Assembly: GCA_033060915.1 (NCBI GenBank)
Contig: CM065380.1
Span: forward strand, 42,565,001 to 42,629,000
Length of the DNA stretch: 64,000 bases
Source: Euryodendron excelsum
Taxonomy: Eukaryota; Streptophyta; Magnoliopsida; Ericales; Pentaphylacaceae
Direction: 5' to 3'
In this document: positions 45,583 through 58,719 of the stretch, piece by piece
Layout of the letters: the number at the start of each line of letters is the position of its first letter
Position numbering within the stretch: the first letter of the stretch is position 1
The notes under the pieces: model-generated
What the model saw: the letters and a program-made list of their open reading frames with translations, nothing else
The model's database searches: none
Told to the model about the DNA's origin: nothing
Position numbers and translations under genes: made by a program

Positions 45583-47118
45583 CATAGCAACACTTTTGAA
45601 AGTGCAATTTGAGATTAGAAGATAGGAGTTTTGCATATATCTTGACTTAAGTTAATGTTCATTCACTTTTTACACCTAACACATTATAGGCTTGCAGCAT
45701 TTATGCTAAAGTAGAGGGGATTACTTCTTTGTGCACAATCATGTTATATGACATCATTTGTTGGTATTTTTTGCATTCCCATTATTATATTAGTGGATAT
45801 TTTTACTTTGTGAGCTTTAAATCATTTATCATCTTTCGAAGTGATTACATTTACTCAATGACTAATTCTTCACCCTCATTTTCTTCAATAGCTTCATTGT
45901 ATTTTCATTTGGTTCATTAGTTGAGTATTGATCAAGAAACCTGACCCTTATACCTTTTTTTAATTCTATAATTAGGTATTTTGGACATGATTCTAGGCCA
46001 TCTTTCTCCTTGCAAGCCATGTTTTTTCATGAAAAGTTATTGTTTCCCTTAATCCCCCTTTATATGATCTCTTGTCTCTTATCTGTATGCAAGTTGGAGT
46101 GAGTTGGAGAGTCTTTATTGATGAAATGAGCTATTGTTTTCCACTTGAAAGCAATGAGAAAAGGAAGAAAACTAAAGAAATATGTTGATGGGGGAAGTTT
46201 AATAAAAAAGAGCAAATTGAGAAAATATGAAAATTTGAATGAAAAGGGACAATCAAAAGAAAAGAAGAAGAGAAGAAAGAATAAAAGAAAGAGGTGCGCT
46301 ACAAAGTTGAGAAGAAAATATAGAAAGTAGAAATAATGAGAAGAGTGTTATAAAATAAAAAAAGGGAATAGATTGAGATGTTTAACTATTTATCATTTCA
46401 TGCCTTGATCACATATAATTTCATCTACTTGCATCCTTCTTTACCCTTACCTTATGTATCTTCCATATCACCCTCTTTATCTTAGAAAATCCTAGTTGAT
46501 TTAAGGTTTTAATAGGGTATAATTCATCACTTGTTAACTACTTACGATTAATACTCAACTATGACATTTCTTTCATGAAGCTATGTTAGGTTGATACACT
46601 TATATCTTTATGGTTTTTGTAATTAACATGCTCCGTTGCTTTCTTTTATATTTACTCTTATTTCGAGTACGCTATTGTAAGATCCTTGTGGATGTTTTTT
46701 TGAGAGTGTATGACCGGTGAGGCATTGAATCAAGGTTTAAAGGTTTGGGAATGCATAAGTGTGTTTCATTTAAGTCATATAGCATGATTATTCACCCACA
46801 CACTTGAACCTCTCTTTGCTATAAATTGTTGCATATTCTAGCATGTGTTAAGAGTTAGGAGTGATATCTGATGTTAGATTGAGTTGTGTAATATCCTTAT
46901 CCTCCTTATTCTTATCTCTATTTGCAATTCACAAAGGGATGTTTGTGGGTGTCATCATAAGAAACTTTCACGAGACACCACTCGTCCACTAGGGGTAACC
47001 TAGGGGTTTTAAGGCTTGATGCATAGGCTAAATGCATTTGTGACTCTTACGAAATGGAGATTATCTTTTATATATAGTTTGTTCTAGTTTGGATTTCGCT
47101 AGGGACTAGCCAAAAGCC
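45583..47118 (+). mobile_element. Athila-like element, 3' internal region (plus copy)
   Basis: Non-coding sequence leading to a polypurine tract. Inverted copies occur at 54475-53768 (right arm of the palindrome) and 58350-56705 (second element). It starts directly at the R3 LTR end, and the homologous minus copy continues past that point, so R3 inserted here. An A-rich reading at 46145-46330 (lysine-rich) is not conserved and is not taken as a gene. Confidence 0.72.
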
Positions 47119-47129
47119 AAGTTGGGGGG
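47119..47129 (+). other. Polypurine tract of the plus Athila-like copy
   Basis: AAGTTGGGGGG immediately precedes TGTGATTATAC. Athila-type elements typically carry this AAGTTGGGGG motif before the 3' LTR. Confidence 0.75.
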
Positions 47130-48420
47130 TGTGATTATACTCCAAAAGTATAATCCTATTGCCTAATTTAGTTGGTTGTTAGCCCTAGATTAGATTTAAT
47201 AAATGCTTTATTAGTTAGTTTTATTCATAAAGCTACTTTATCAAACCTTGTGCAGGAAATGGGGCTTAAAATGATCAAATTGAGAAAAATTGCAAAGGAG
47301 CGTTTGAATAGAGGAGTCCACTGTTCAAATGCCTAGCCCAACCATTCAAACAGTCCAACATTCGAACGGTCATTGGAGATTTAGATAGCTCATTTTACCA
47401 TTCGAATCAAGCTCGATGGTATGCAAAAGGAAAAAGGAGATTCACAGAGGTGCAAATACCATTTGTTAGTCATTCGTTAGCGTGCGAACTGTAGACATGG
47501 GCGTTCGAACGGTCGATGGTCCCCTGTTTTTCTTTAGCTATTTAAAGCAGCTTTGGCCAACTTGTAGAGAGTGCAAGCAGTTTTAGGGTTTCTATAGCTC
47601 ATTTTTAGGGTTTTTAGAGAGTTTCTAGAGATAGATTGTGTATGTTTCTTGTATTTTCCTTGATTTTCTTGTATTCAAATGCAAAATCTTTACATTTCAA
47701 TGCAAAATCTTTACATTTTCATGATCTTGTCCATGAATTTTAGTAGCTAAACTCTATCTTGAATACAAATGTGAAGATTGGCCTAAGGTTTTCAAGCATT
47801 CATGGAAGTATAATGCTTTTCATTGAGTTTATTCTATATTACTTGTATTCATTGCAATAGAAACCTAAATTGGTTAGAAAACTTACATTCAAAACTTTGC
47901 TTAGTAATTTCTATGCACAATCTTAGGGTTGGTATAGGAATTGCACAAATTAATAAATTGAATTTATGGAACTTTAATTAGTTGCAAGTCTAGATTCTAT
48001 TAATAATGACTTCTAATTTACGTAGCCAAAATCTTTCGAATCAAAGGTCCACGGAGTGACCTTTGATTTGAGTTATATGTATGCCTCCATTGAAATCTTG
48101 TAGAGTCTTGGCCAATTGGAATATTTTCATTTAAGCTCCTTTCCATTTTATCAATCACATTTTGTTTAGTTGTTGTTAATCCCTTTAATTAGTGTAACCA
48201 AACCAAATTTTCAAAACCCAAAAGATTTTTGGTCCTTTTCGTACTTAGTTTCAATTCACACAATTGTAATTCCGTCCAAAGTTGCATAGAGCTTCAATTA
48301 AGTGTCCATGACCTATATTGGGCTTGATCTTCAAAAGAATCGACATCCAGTATTCACTGAATTTATACTTCATCACCAACTGAATCTTGCAGTTATATAC
48401 TGCACACATTTGGAAGTGAT
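47130..48420 (+). mobile_element. Athila-like 3' LTR, plus copy
   Basis: Starts TGTGATTATACTCC after the polypurine tract. An inverted copy lies at 53757-52456. The exact 3' end is not certain because the sequence passes into an Ogre LTR fragment near 48421. A short promoter-like TATTTAAA lies at 47540. Confidence 0.7.
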
Positions 48421-48814
48421 TCACCTAGTGAGTGTTTTCGTCACTCCGAGAGGGTGGTGTTGGTTCCAAAGATTGCCTGATCTCAGAGAACTTACATAAT
48501 GCCAAGGGGCATAATAGACATTCTATATTGGCGGGCTAACAAGCGCTAGAAGTAAACCGTTTAAATTTTGTGAGTGTTTCCATCACTCCAACGATGGCGA
48601 TTGGTTTTTAAGATCACCTGGTCTTGGAAAGCTGCTTGAACTGCCCAGGGCATTTTGGTCTTTTTGGCTTCAATCAGACCCTACAGGTTCAAGAAACAAC
48701 CAATTCACTGGACTGGAGTTTGAAAAAGCAATTTGGGTTTGATAGTATTGTAATGTTTTACCAGAAGATAGATTGGACTGAAGATTACTGAGCTGGCAAA
48801 GATGAGAGCTTGCA
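48421..48814 (-). mobile_element. Diverged Ogre LTR start fragment, left arm
   Basis: Contains GAGTG-7nt-CACTC dyads (48426 onwards and 48580s) and the GGGCATTTTGGTC-like block that all the Ogre LTRs have near their start, ending at GCTTGCA (48814). Only the first 0.4 kb of an LTR is left. Confidence 0.75.
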
Positions 48815-51800
48815 CATAAATAAATTTTAGCGAATCAACAATTCAATAATTGGACTATTCATAGTTACATATTATGCTAAAACTTAAAAACACAACTTAT
48901 GATGAATTAAACCCAAAACAACAATTTATTAAATAAAATAAATAAATAATTAAATAAATTCAAATGCTCAATATTTAGTTTGATGTTATATAAGTATGAA
49001 ATATAATGACATGTTTGCATTTGATGAAAAAATTCCAAAAAAATGCCCCTTAGTCAAGGAGAAAAAAAAAAGTAAGATATTGACAATACAATATGTGTCA
49101 TAATGTTCATATTTATGTACATAAACATTTGCTTTATTTAAATTTTAGAACCCTATATTGGAAATAAAAAGGTCTATTGCTCCAATTATGTACTATTTTG
49201 TACGAAAATAAAAAATAAATAAAAACTAATAGTGTTACCAAGTGGCCCCTTAGAGTGTGCAAATTTAGGTTTATCTCTATATATTTGGGCTTTTTCTAAA
49301 TATAGTAAATAAAATATTGAATGTATATGCATATTCTTAATATTAAAATAGAGAGTTGTGATTGTGTGTTTATTTGGCTAAATAATGAGTAATTACTAAA
49401 ATTTAGTAAGAAATTTATTTTTTAATTTTTGCTAAATGGTAGTAAATTCAGTGGAGCAAAATACTAGTGTTGCTAAACTCAATGGGAGCAAATATTAGTA
49501 TTGGTAAACTTAGTGGACACAAAGGTAGGTGTTGATAATTCAATGGGGACAATGCACTATATTATAACCTTTGAGTAGATAAATATCAATAAAATTTTTA
49601 AAAAAGTAGTGAAGGTTGCCAAGTCAGTGCCCCATTAGCTCCTTGCTTCGTCCGCCCTTAGCTGCCACCCACTACTGCCACCACCATAGTGTCACCAAAA
49701 GCCAAAAAAATGTATAATAAATATTATATAATTTTTATGTATAATATTATATCTAATTTATATATTATATATTAAAATTCTATTACATTTCATTTTAGCA
49801 TTATTAATTGAACTTACCAAATAATAGAATGAGAATGATCATTCTATTGCCATTTGGCAAACAAACAAAAGAATGGAAATAATCATTCATTCCGTTTCAT
49901 CCCATTCCATTCTCATGTCATTGCCTTGTTCTAAATATAGCCTAAGGGTCTACATTGATAATTTTATTCGTCACATATTTTTGTGAATTATCTATTAAGC
50001 CTATTTGACAGTGCTATATATATATATATATATAACTACTTAAAACTAAAATTTTACTAAAAAAGAAATCAAAATTTTAAATTAGGGATATTTAATTTAT
50101 CACCAAATATCAATATACTTAATAAAGTTTGATTTTTAAATTTAACTTAGTGATGAAACTTTTTTGTAAATTATTAACTTTAAAAATCAATAACTAAGTA
50201 AACACTCATCTGCACCCTTAAAGGCAATACTTGAGTGTAGTTCTATCAAACATTATTTTGAATCTAACAATCATTTTTTAAAAACGTTTACTTATAATTT
50301 TAGAAAGCACGAATTAAGAAAAATATGGCTTTGTTATTGCTCATAATTAGATTCGGCTAACATTATGTTTTGTTTTCTATAAATTATAAATTATACTTGG
50401 AAATATTAATCAGCAAAAGTCAATGATTTTTTTGTGATTAATATTTCCAAGTATAATTTAAACAAGCATTCATAATTTATAGAAAACAAAACATAATGTT
50501 AGCCGAATCTAATTATGAGCAATAACAAAGCTATATTTTTCTTAATTCGTGCTTTCTAAAATTTTAAGTAAACGTTCTTAAAAAATTATCATTAGATTCA
50601 AAAGAATGTTTGATATAACTACACTCAAGTATTGCCTTTAAGGGTGCAGATGAGTGTTTGCTTAGGTATTGATTTTTAAAGTTAACAATTTACAAAAAAA
50701 ATTCATCACTAAGATAAATTTAAAAATCAAACTTTATTAAGTATATTGATATTTGGTGATAAATTAAATGTCCCTAATTTAAAATTTTGATTTCTTTTTG
50801 AGTAATATTTCAATTTTAAGTAGCTATATATATATCACTATCAAATAGGCTTAGTAGATAATTCACCAAAATATGTGACTTATAAAATTATTAATGTGGG
50901 CCCTTAGGCTATGTTTGGTACATAAGAATGGCATGAAAATGGAATTAAATGAAATGCAATGAATGATCATTCTCATTCTTTTGTTTGTTTGCCAAATGAG
51001 AATGGAATGATCATTCTCGTTCTATTGTTTGATAAGTTCAATTAATAATACTAGAATGCAATGTAGTAGAATTTTAATATATAATATATAAATTACATGT
51101 AATATTATACAAAAAAAAAAGTTATAAAAAATTATATAATATTTATTATACATTTTTTGGCTTTTGGTGACACTGTGGCGGTGGCAGTAGTGGGTGGCGG
51201 CCAAGGGCAGACGAAGTAAGGAGCCAATGGGGCATTGACTTGGCAACCTTCACTACTTTTTTTGAAAATTCTATTGATATTTATTTATTCAAAGGTTATA
51301 ATATAGTGCATTGTCCACATTGAATTTATCAACACCTACCTTTGCCTCTACTGAGTTTACTAATACTAATATTTGCCCCCACTGAGTTTAGCAACACTAC
51401 TATTTTGCCACACTGAATTTACTACCATTTAGCAGAAATTAAAAAATAAATTTCTTACTAAATTTTAGTAATTATTAATTATTTAATCAAATAAATACAC
51501 AATCACAACTCTCTATTTTAATCTTAAGAATACGCATATACATTCAATATTTTATTTACTAGATTTAGAAAAAGCCCAAATATACAGAGATAAACCTAAA
51601 TCCCCACGCTCTAAGGGGCCGTTTGGTAACACTGTCAGTTTTTATTTATTTTTATTTTCGTACAAAATAGTTCATAATTGGAGCAATATATCTTCAAATT
51701 TCCAATATAGGATTCTAAAATTTAAATAAAGCAAATGCATATGTACATAAATATGAACAGTATGACATATATTGTATTGTCAATATCATACCTTTTTTTT

Positions 51801-52052
51801 TTCTCCTTGACTAAGGGGCATTTTTTTAGACTTTTTTCATCAAATACAAACATGTCATCATATTTCATACTTATATAATATTAAATTGTCTAAGTATTGA
51901 GCATTTGAATTTATTTAATTATTTTATTATGTTATTTAAAGAATTGTTGTTTTGGATTTAATTGATGCTAAGTTGTGTTTTTAATTTTAATATAATATGT
52001 AACTACGAATTGTCTAGTTGTTGAATTGTTGACTCGCTAAAATTTATGTATG
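48815..52052. repeat. AT-rich palindromic core
   Basis: 3.2 kb between two head-to-head Ogre LTR fragments. Inside, GTTACCAAGTGGCCCCTTAGAG at 49234 and its inverted partner at 51612-51632 look like old transposon ends. GGAATGG-type runs at 49890-49920 and 50935-51010 resemble small inverted-repeat elements. Also (TA)n at 50013-50032. No gene. The source element is not recognised. Confidence 0.65.
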
Positions 52053-52455
52053 TGTAAGCACTCATTTTTTCTAGCTTAATAATCTCCGGTCCAACCTATC
52101 TTCCAATAAAACATTACAACACTATCAAACCCAAATCGCCTTTTCAAACTCCACTTCAGTCAATTGGTTACTTTTAGGACTCGTAGGGCCCAAATGCCTT
52201 GGGCAGTTCAGGCAACTTTCCAAGACCAAGCGGTCTCAGAAACCAATCACCATCGTTGGAGTGACAGAAACACTCACAAACTTTAAATGTTTCACTTCTG
52301 GCACCTGTTAGCCCGCCAATGTAGAATGTATGTTATGCACCTTGGCGTCAGATAAGTTCCCTGAGATCACGGTTTCTAGAACCAACACCACCCCTTTGGG
52401 GTGACGAAAACATTCCCAAATGCTTAAGCTATTAGAGTGACGAAAACAGTCAGCA
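52053..52455 (+). mobile_element. Diverged Ogre LTR start fragment, right arm
   Basis: Begins TGTAAGCACTC and mirrors 48421-48814, with one extra dyad unit (52396-52445). Confidence 0.75.
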
Positions 52456-53757
52456 AGTGAATTGCTTCCAATTGTGCACAATATATAACTACAAGATTTA
52501 GTTGGTGATGAAGTATAAACCCGGTGAGTACCAGATGTCGAGTCTTTCAAAGACCAAGCCCAATATAGTCTATGGACACTCAATCTAAGCTTTATGCAAC
52601 TTTGGAAAAAATTACAATCGTGTGAATTGAAACTAAGTAACAAAAGGACCAAAAATCTTTTGGGTTTTGAAATTTTGGTTTGATTACACTAATTAAAGCG
52701 ATTAACAACAAACAAAATGTGATTGATAAAATGGAAAGGGGCTTGAATGCAAATATTTCAATTGACCAAGACTCTATAAGATTTCAATAGAGGCATACAT
52801 ATAATTCAAATCAAAGGTCTCTCCGTGGACCTTTGATTCAAAAGATTTTGACTATGTAAATTAGGAGTCATTATTAATAGAGTCTAGACTTGCAACTAAT
52901 TAAAGTGCCATAAATTCAATTCATTGATTTATGCAATCCCTATACCAACCCTAAGATTGTGCATAGAAATTACTCAACAAAGTTTTAAATGTAAGTTTTC
53001 TAAGCAATCTAGGTTTCTATTGAAATAAATACAAGTAATATTCAATGAACTCAATGAAAAGCATTATACTTCCATGAAAGCTTAAAAACCCTAGGCCAAT
53101 TTTCACATTTGTATTCAAGATAGAGTTTAGCTACTAAAATCCATGGACAAGAATATGAAAAAGTAAAGATTTTGCATTGAAATGTAAATCTAAGTATTTG
53201 AATACAAGAAAATCAAGGAAAATACAAGAAATATACACAATTTATCTCTAGAAATTCTCTAAAAACCCTAAAAACGAGCTATAGAAACCATAAAACTGCT
53301 GGCACTCTCTACAAGTCAGCCAAAGCTGCTTTAAATAGTTGAAGAAAATAGTGGACCATCGACCGTTCGATTGCCCAGGTCTACCGTTCATACACCAGCG
53401 AACGGCTATCAAATGATATTTGCACCTCTCTGAATCTCCTCTTTTCTTTCGCACACTATCAAACTTTATTCGAATGGTAAAATGAACTCTCTATATCTCC
53501 AACGACCATTCGAATGGCCGTTCAAACATTGGACTGTTCGAATGGCTGGGTTGGGCATTCGAACGGTGGACTCCTCCGTTTGAACACTCTTTTGTAATTT
53601 TGCTCAATTTGATCCTTTTAAGCTCCATTTCCTACACAAGGTTCGATAAAGTAGCTTTAGGAATCAAACTAAATAATAAAGCATTTATTAAATCTAATCT
53701 AGGGCTAACAACCAACTAAATTGGGCTATAGGATTATACTTTTGGAGTTTAATCACA
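52456..53757 (-). mobile_element. Athila-like LTR, minus copy in right arm
   Basis: Mirror of 47130-48420, ending with AATCACA at 53757, followed by the complement of the polypurine tract CCCCCAAGTT (53758-53767). Confidence 0.7.
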
Positions 53758-54471
53758 CCCCCAAGTTGGCTTTTGACTAGTCCCTGAAGAAATCTAAACT
53801 AGAACAAACTATACATAAAAGATAATCTCCACTTTCGTAGGAGTCACGGATGCATTAGCCTATGCATCAAGCCTTAAAACTCCTAGGTTACCCCTAGTGG
53901 ACGAGTGGTGTCTCGTAAGAGTTTCTTGTGATGACACTCACAAACATTTCTTTGTGAATTGCAAATAGAGATAATAATAAGGAGGATAAGCATATAACCC
54001 AACTCAATTTAACATTAAATATCACTTCGAACTCCTAACACATGCAAGAATATGCTACAATTCATACCAAAGAGAGGTTCAAGAGTGTGGGTGAATAATC
54101 ATGCTATATGACTTAAATGAAACACACTTATGCATTCCCAAACCTTTAAACCTTGATTCAATGCCTCACCGGTCATACACTCTCAAAAAAACATCCACAT
54201 GGATCTTGTAGTTGACAAGCTAATTCTAACATAGCTTCATGAAAGAAATGCCATAGTTGAGCATTAATCATAAGTAGTTGACAAGTGATGACTTATATCC
54301 TAATAAAACCTCAAATCAACTAAGATTTTATAAGATAAAGAGGGTGATATGAAAGATACATAAGGTAAGGGTAAAGAAGGATGCAAGTAGATAAAATCAT
54401 ATGTGATCAAGGCATGAAATGATAAATGGTTAAACATCTCCATGTATTCCCTTTCTTATTTTATAACACTC
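53758..54471 (-). mobile_element. Athila-like 3' internal region, right arm
   Basis: Mirror of 46345-47129. Similarity to the left arm stops at about 54475, where a perfect hairpin begins. Confidence 0.7.
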
Positions 54472-54523
54472 TTCATTGATTGTTATGGTAAAATATGAAA
54501 ATTTTACCATAACAATCAATGAA
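54472..54523. repeat. Perfect 23-bp inverted repeat with 6-nt loop
   Basis: Arms 54472-54494 and 54501-54523 are exact reverse complements (TTCATTGATTGTTATGG...), loop ATGAAA. It lies exactly where the large palindrome ends. Confidence 0.93.
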
Positions 54524-55389
54524 TAATATTTAAGAAGTTTACAAGATAAAAAAAAATTAAAAAGAACCAATAATAGTACGACACAAGAATTTTATGTTTC
54601 TGAACAAAATCAAATTTAAAAAAAATTAAAACTATCAGCTTCAAAAACTTTGTAACCAATTGACATATATGGTAGATACTAGTCATTGTTGTCATCTGTA
54701 GAGACCCAACTCAACATAACTTCACCTGGTAGGGGTGATGTACAATGTATATAATGTAAACAAACTAAGCATTTACAAACTACGGGTGAGTTGTTATTCA
54801 TTCAATCTCTACCCATCTTGAGCTTCGTCTCTATGGGGCAGTTGCCCCATTGAAGTTATCAAATTGCATTTTTTTTGTTAATTATTTGTACTTCTTTGAC
54901 CTTGAGTTGCAAGCATTACATTGTACCTTCTGAATCTCACTGACACTTCATTATTCGACTAAGTAAACAACACATTTTCAAGCTCTCTATTCAAAATCCA
55001 AAATTTTAGCCCTTTATTTTAAAACCAAATATTTATCATAACGGTTCGTATATGTAAAAATCTCCTTGTCATATCATTCTAGAGGAATTTTTTATTGAAA
55101 TTCTCTATAAGTATAACATTTGTTGTTTCATTTACCTGTAACTTGGGATTGATCTAGTGTGTTTCTTCGTGTGGTGAGCATTTTATATGAAGCCTATTTC
55201 TGTCTTTCCCTAGCCAGTTGGGTTGTAAGTCAATATTTTAGGCTAACTTTTGAATATGTTCTCTCTCCTGAGAGTATGTACCCTTAAGTGTTGTATCTTG
55301 AGGTTCATAATAATATTCATCGTTCTCCCAAAACCGTAGGGGTTCAGGTCATAATTTCCCGACGACTCTCTGGTTATCATTCTTCCCAA
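54524..55389. other. Unassigned non-coding segment
   Basis: No repeat partner in the window, no convincing frame. On the plus strand the stretch 55130-55380 looks like the tail of another retroelement (GTTGGGTTGTAAG, pyrimidine-rich), but I cannot name it. Confidence 0.4.
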
Positions 55390-56666
55390 GAATTTGATTC
55401 AAATAGAAATGAACAAAAACTCATAATGAACTACTTAATGTGGATTGCAAATTAGATGAAATCGAATTTAATAGTAACAAAAATAAACCAAAAATCTTTT
55501 GAATTTTGAGATAGGTTGATTCCAAACTACCAATGCATTTAATTAAAGGCAATTTAACAACTAATTGATCAATTAAGCAAAACACCTGAGATTCTAAGGC
55601 AATTACAGAAGGATTTGAATACAATTGTTCCAATTCACTAAGTTCCACAAGAATTCCAATGGAGGTTTGTTAACTCAAATTAAGAATCACTCCATGGATC
55701 CTTGATTCTAAAGATTTTGACTATAAAACCTTGAATTCCCTCTCAATTGGGATTAGATTTGAAATCAATCTATAGAACTTTAGAAAAAAAAACTTTAGAT
55801 TTGTGTAATCCCTATGCTAATTGAAGAATTGTACATAGGATTCACCAAATTGTGTTATGAATCTAAATTTTCTTATAAAATTAAACCCAATTAAGAAAAG
55901 AAGTAGAAATCATAGGATAATTCAATGAAATTCATATACCTTCATGGAAATGCTTGAGGATCCTTGACAAACCTTAACAATTGCACCCAAATTGAGGTTT
56001 AGCCACTTGAATTCATCATAAAAAGCATGTAGAAATGTACAGAAGACATGAGAATCTATAGATCTTGTATTAAAGTAAGAGAAAACTAGTGATTGGTTGC
56101 TAGGAAAATAATGAAAAGTGAAGGAAGATAAGTTTTTCTCTCTACAATACTCCACAAATATAAACTATATCTAAAAAAAATCTAAGTATAAAACTGAGAA
56201 CTCCTTAAAATTCACCTCCAACAGCCTTTTATACGAAGGACAAAAGTAGAGCTCTATAAGGCAAGTGCTCAATTGAGGCACCAATCAATAGGGCCGAGCG
56301 CTTGGCTTGCTCATGAGAATCAGTCGATTAAATGAGGTCTCTAAAGTTTAGCGCTCTTGAATTGTTCAGTGGAAATGGCTTACAGAATCTAGCGATCCCA
56401 GGATTTTTTGACATTAGAGCGCTCAGTGGAACTCGACGATCACTTAGTTGATTTGGCGATCACTCGGTCGATCACTCAGGTGTAATGGGCAATCTCTCGG
56501 TTATGCAATTTTGGCCATTTCTTTCACAAGTAAGCTCCATTTCCTGCAATTAGATCAAGAAGGCATGTTTAGGACAATTTAAGGATAAAATACTAATTTA
56601 AAATCTAAACTAAGGATAACAATCCACTAATAAGGGATTGAGATTACACTTTTGAAGTGTAATCAT
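55390..56666 (-). mobile_element. Athila-like 3' LTR of second element
   Basis: Read leftwards from 56666 it begins TGATTACACTTC and is a diverged relative of 47130-48420 (same succession of motifs, for example the CATGGATCCTTGATTC region at 55690). The left limit is approximate. It follows, on the minus strand, a polypurine tract and non-coding 3' region. Confidence 0.65.
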
Positions 56667-56672
56667 CCCCCC

Positions 56673-56703
<31 letters not shown>

Positions 56704-56704
56704 A
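56667..56704 (-). other. Polypurine tract with C27/G27 homopolymer
   Basis: C27 at 56667-56693 followed by A11 on the plus strand; on the minus strand T11 then G27 directly before the LTR start. The sister copies have only five or six G at this place. Confidence 0.8.
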
Positions 56705-58370
56705 CTAAGCTTTTTGCTAGTTCTTAGCAAAATCTACAACTAAAACAAGTATTTACACAAGATAATCTCTACTTTCATAGGAGTCACGGCATTAAACCCC
56801 TAGGTTACCCCTAGTGGACGAGTGATGTCTCATGAGGGTTTCTAGTGATGATACCCATAAACATTCCTTTATGAATTGTAATTAGAGATAAGAATAAGGA
56901 AATCATGCATAATCCAACTCAAGCTAACATTAGATATCACTCTTATCCCCTAACACATGCAAAGATATGCAATCACTCATACGAAAGAGAGGTTCAAGTA
57001 TGTGGGTAAAGAATCATACTATATAACTTTAAATGAAACACACTCCAATAATCCCAAACCTTTTAAGCTTTCATTCAATACCTCACTGTGCATGCACTCA
57101 CAAATCAAGACCCACATGGTTCTCACAATGGAATATTCAATAATAGAGTAAATGTAAAAGAAAATCAAGTGAACATACCAATTACAACAACCGAAAAGGT
57201 ATAAGTGTATCAACCTAGCATAGCTTCTTTAAAGAATATTCATGGCTAAGCATTGATTTAAAGAAGTTGACAAAGACTGGCTTATACTCTAATGAAAACC
57301 TCAATCACGCACAACTAGGATCAACTAAGCCCTTTTGGGAAGAAAGGTAGCTTAGAAGGTGCAAGAGATAAGGATGAAGAAGGATAGAAATAAATCAAGC
57401 CATGTGTGATCAAGATACGAAATGATGAATGACTAAACAATTCCAACTCTTCCGCTTTTCTAACTTAAAACATTCTTCCAAGCATTTTGCTCCTTTCTTC
57501 AAACTTGATAACATCTCTTTTATTTTATTTTTCTTTATTTATTTCTTTTACTTCTTTTGTTTTCATTCTTTTAATGTTCCCTTTTTTCATTCAATATTTT
57601 CAACTCCACAATATGCTCTTTTCCTATTCAACTCCCCAAATCAATCTCTTTTTTTTCTTTGTTTTCTTTCTACTTTTACAACACACTCCTTTTCTTACAT
57701 AGGCATCCCTTTTGCAAGAAATAAGAGAGGAAGTATCGCTGGCATTATAATAACAAAAGAATGAAGAAAAAGGGATAAACAAAGGGTCAAAGGAGCATAT
57801 GTATTTATAATGGAAAACTCATTCTATCAAGAAGAATAAGAGTCTAGAATCATATCCCAAAGTACTTAACCAAAGTATTTTATAGAGTATAAGTGTCAAC
57901 ATCAAGATTAATGCTTATAATGGAAAACTCATTCTATCAAGAAGAATAAGAGTCTAGAATCATATCCCAAAGTACTTAACCAAAGTATTTTATAGAGTAT
58001 AAGTGTCAACATCAAGATTAATGCTCAACTCATGAATCAAATGCAAGCATAATAAAGCAGTTAAAGAAAACGAGGGTGAAGAATTAATCATCGAGTAAAT
58101 GCAATCACTCCAAAAGATGATAAATGCTCTAAAACTCACGAGGTAAAAATCTCCACTAATATAAGGATGGAAATGCAAAAGATAATAACAAATGGAGTTG
58201 TAAAGAATGATTGTGCATAATGATGTAATCCCCTTTACTAAAGCATGAATGAAGCAACTTCACCAAGTACTAGGTATAAAGAGTGAATCAACATCAACTT
58301 GAGTTAAGATATATGCAAAGATTCCTATCTTCTAATCTCAAGTGGCACTTTCACAGGTAGTGCTATGGTA
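56705..58370 (-). mobile_element. Second Athila-like element, 3' internal region
   Basis: Minus-strand counterpart of 45583-47118 with numerous indels. Includes an exact 110-bp tandem duplication. Pyrimidine-rich plus-strand readings at 57429-57764 are low-complexity and not genes. The pol region expected between gag and here is missing, so the element is internally deleted. Confidence 0.65.
57805..58024. repeat. Exact tandem duplication, 2 x 110 bp
   Basis: 57805-57914 and 57915-58024 are identical by eye over all 110 bases. The plus Athila-like copy (45583 onwards) has only one equivalent, so it arose after the copies separated. Confidence 0.93.
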
Positions 58371-58719
58371 TCTCGGGAATAGAGAATCAACACATCCACC
58401 ATGAATAACTAAAAATTAATATGAAAAGTACATGAATAAATATGCTAAAACAATAAAAGGACGATACTAAGACCATACAATACCCAAATCTTTGTCAAAA
58501 TATACAAGTGATGAAGATATGAAAACACCATGTCGCACCTATAGCTGTATAATCCATACATAAGAGATAAAGGTGATACAACGAAAGATATACAACAATG
58601 CTCAAAATATAGCTCCATTATGATGAAAATTGAGTTTTAGATACAACATGGTATGAAATGATATGACATGCAAGTACAATGTGCATCTAAACTTTGCAAG
58701 AATGGGAAAAATCATCATC
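58371..58719. other. Non-coding link between gag remnant and 3' region
   Basis: AT-rich, no frame and no repeat partner recognised. Probably residual internal sequence of the second Athila-like element. Confidence 0.4.

Larger units (their letters stand above)
46340..54475. repeat. Large inverted duplication (arms about 4 kb, centre near 50,424)
   Basis: The two arms match as reverse complements along their length: Athila-like 3' region, polypurine tract and LTR, an Ogre LTR fragment, then an AT-rich core. At the centre, 22-nt perfect arms at 50391-50412 and 50435-50456 flank a 22-nt spacer. By eye the arms agree at about nine bases in ten where compared (49226-49680 against 51180-51635). 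Small indels shift the register by some tens of bases. Confidence 0.9.

Noticed and set aside
46145..46330. Lys/Arg-rich 61-residue frame
   Set aside because: A-rich tract, absent from the inverted sister copies.
57429..57764. 111-residue Phe-rich frame
   Set aside because: T-rich sequence antisense to a non-coding 3' region; sister copies lack it.
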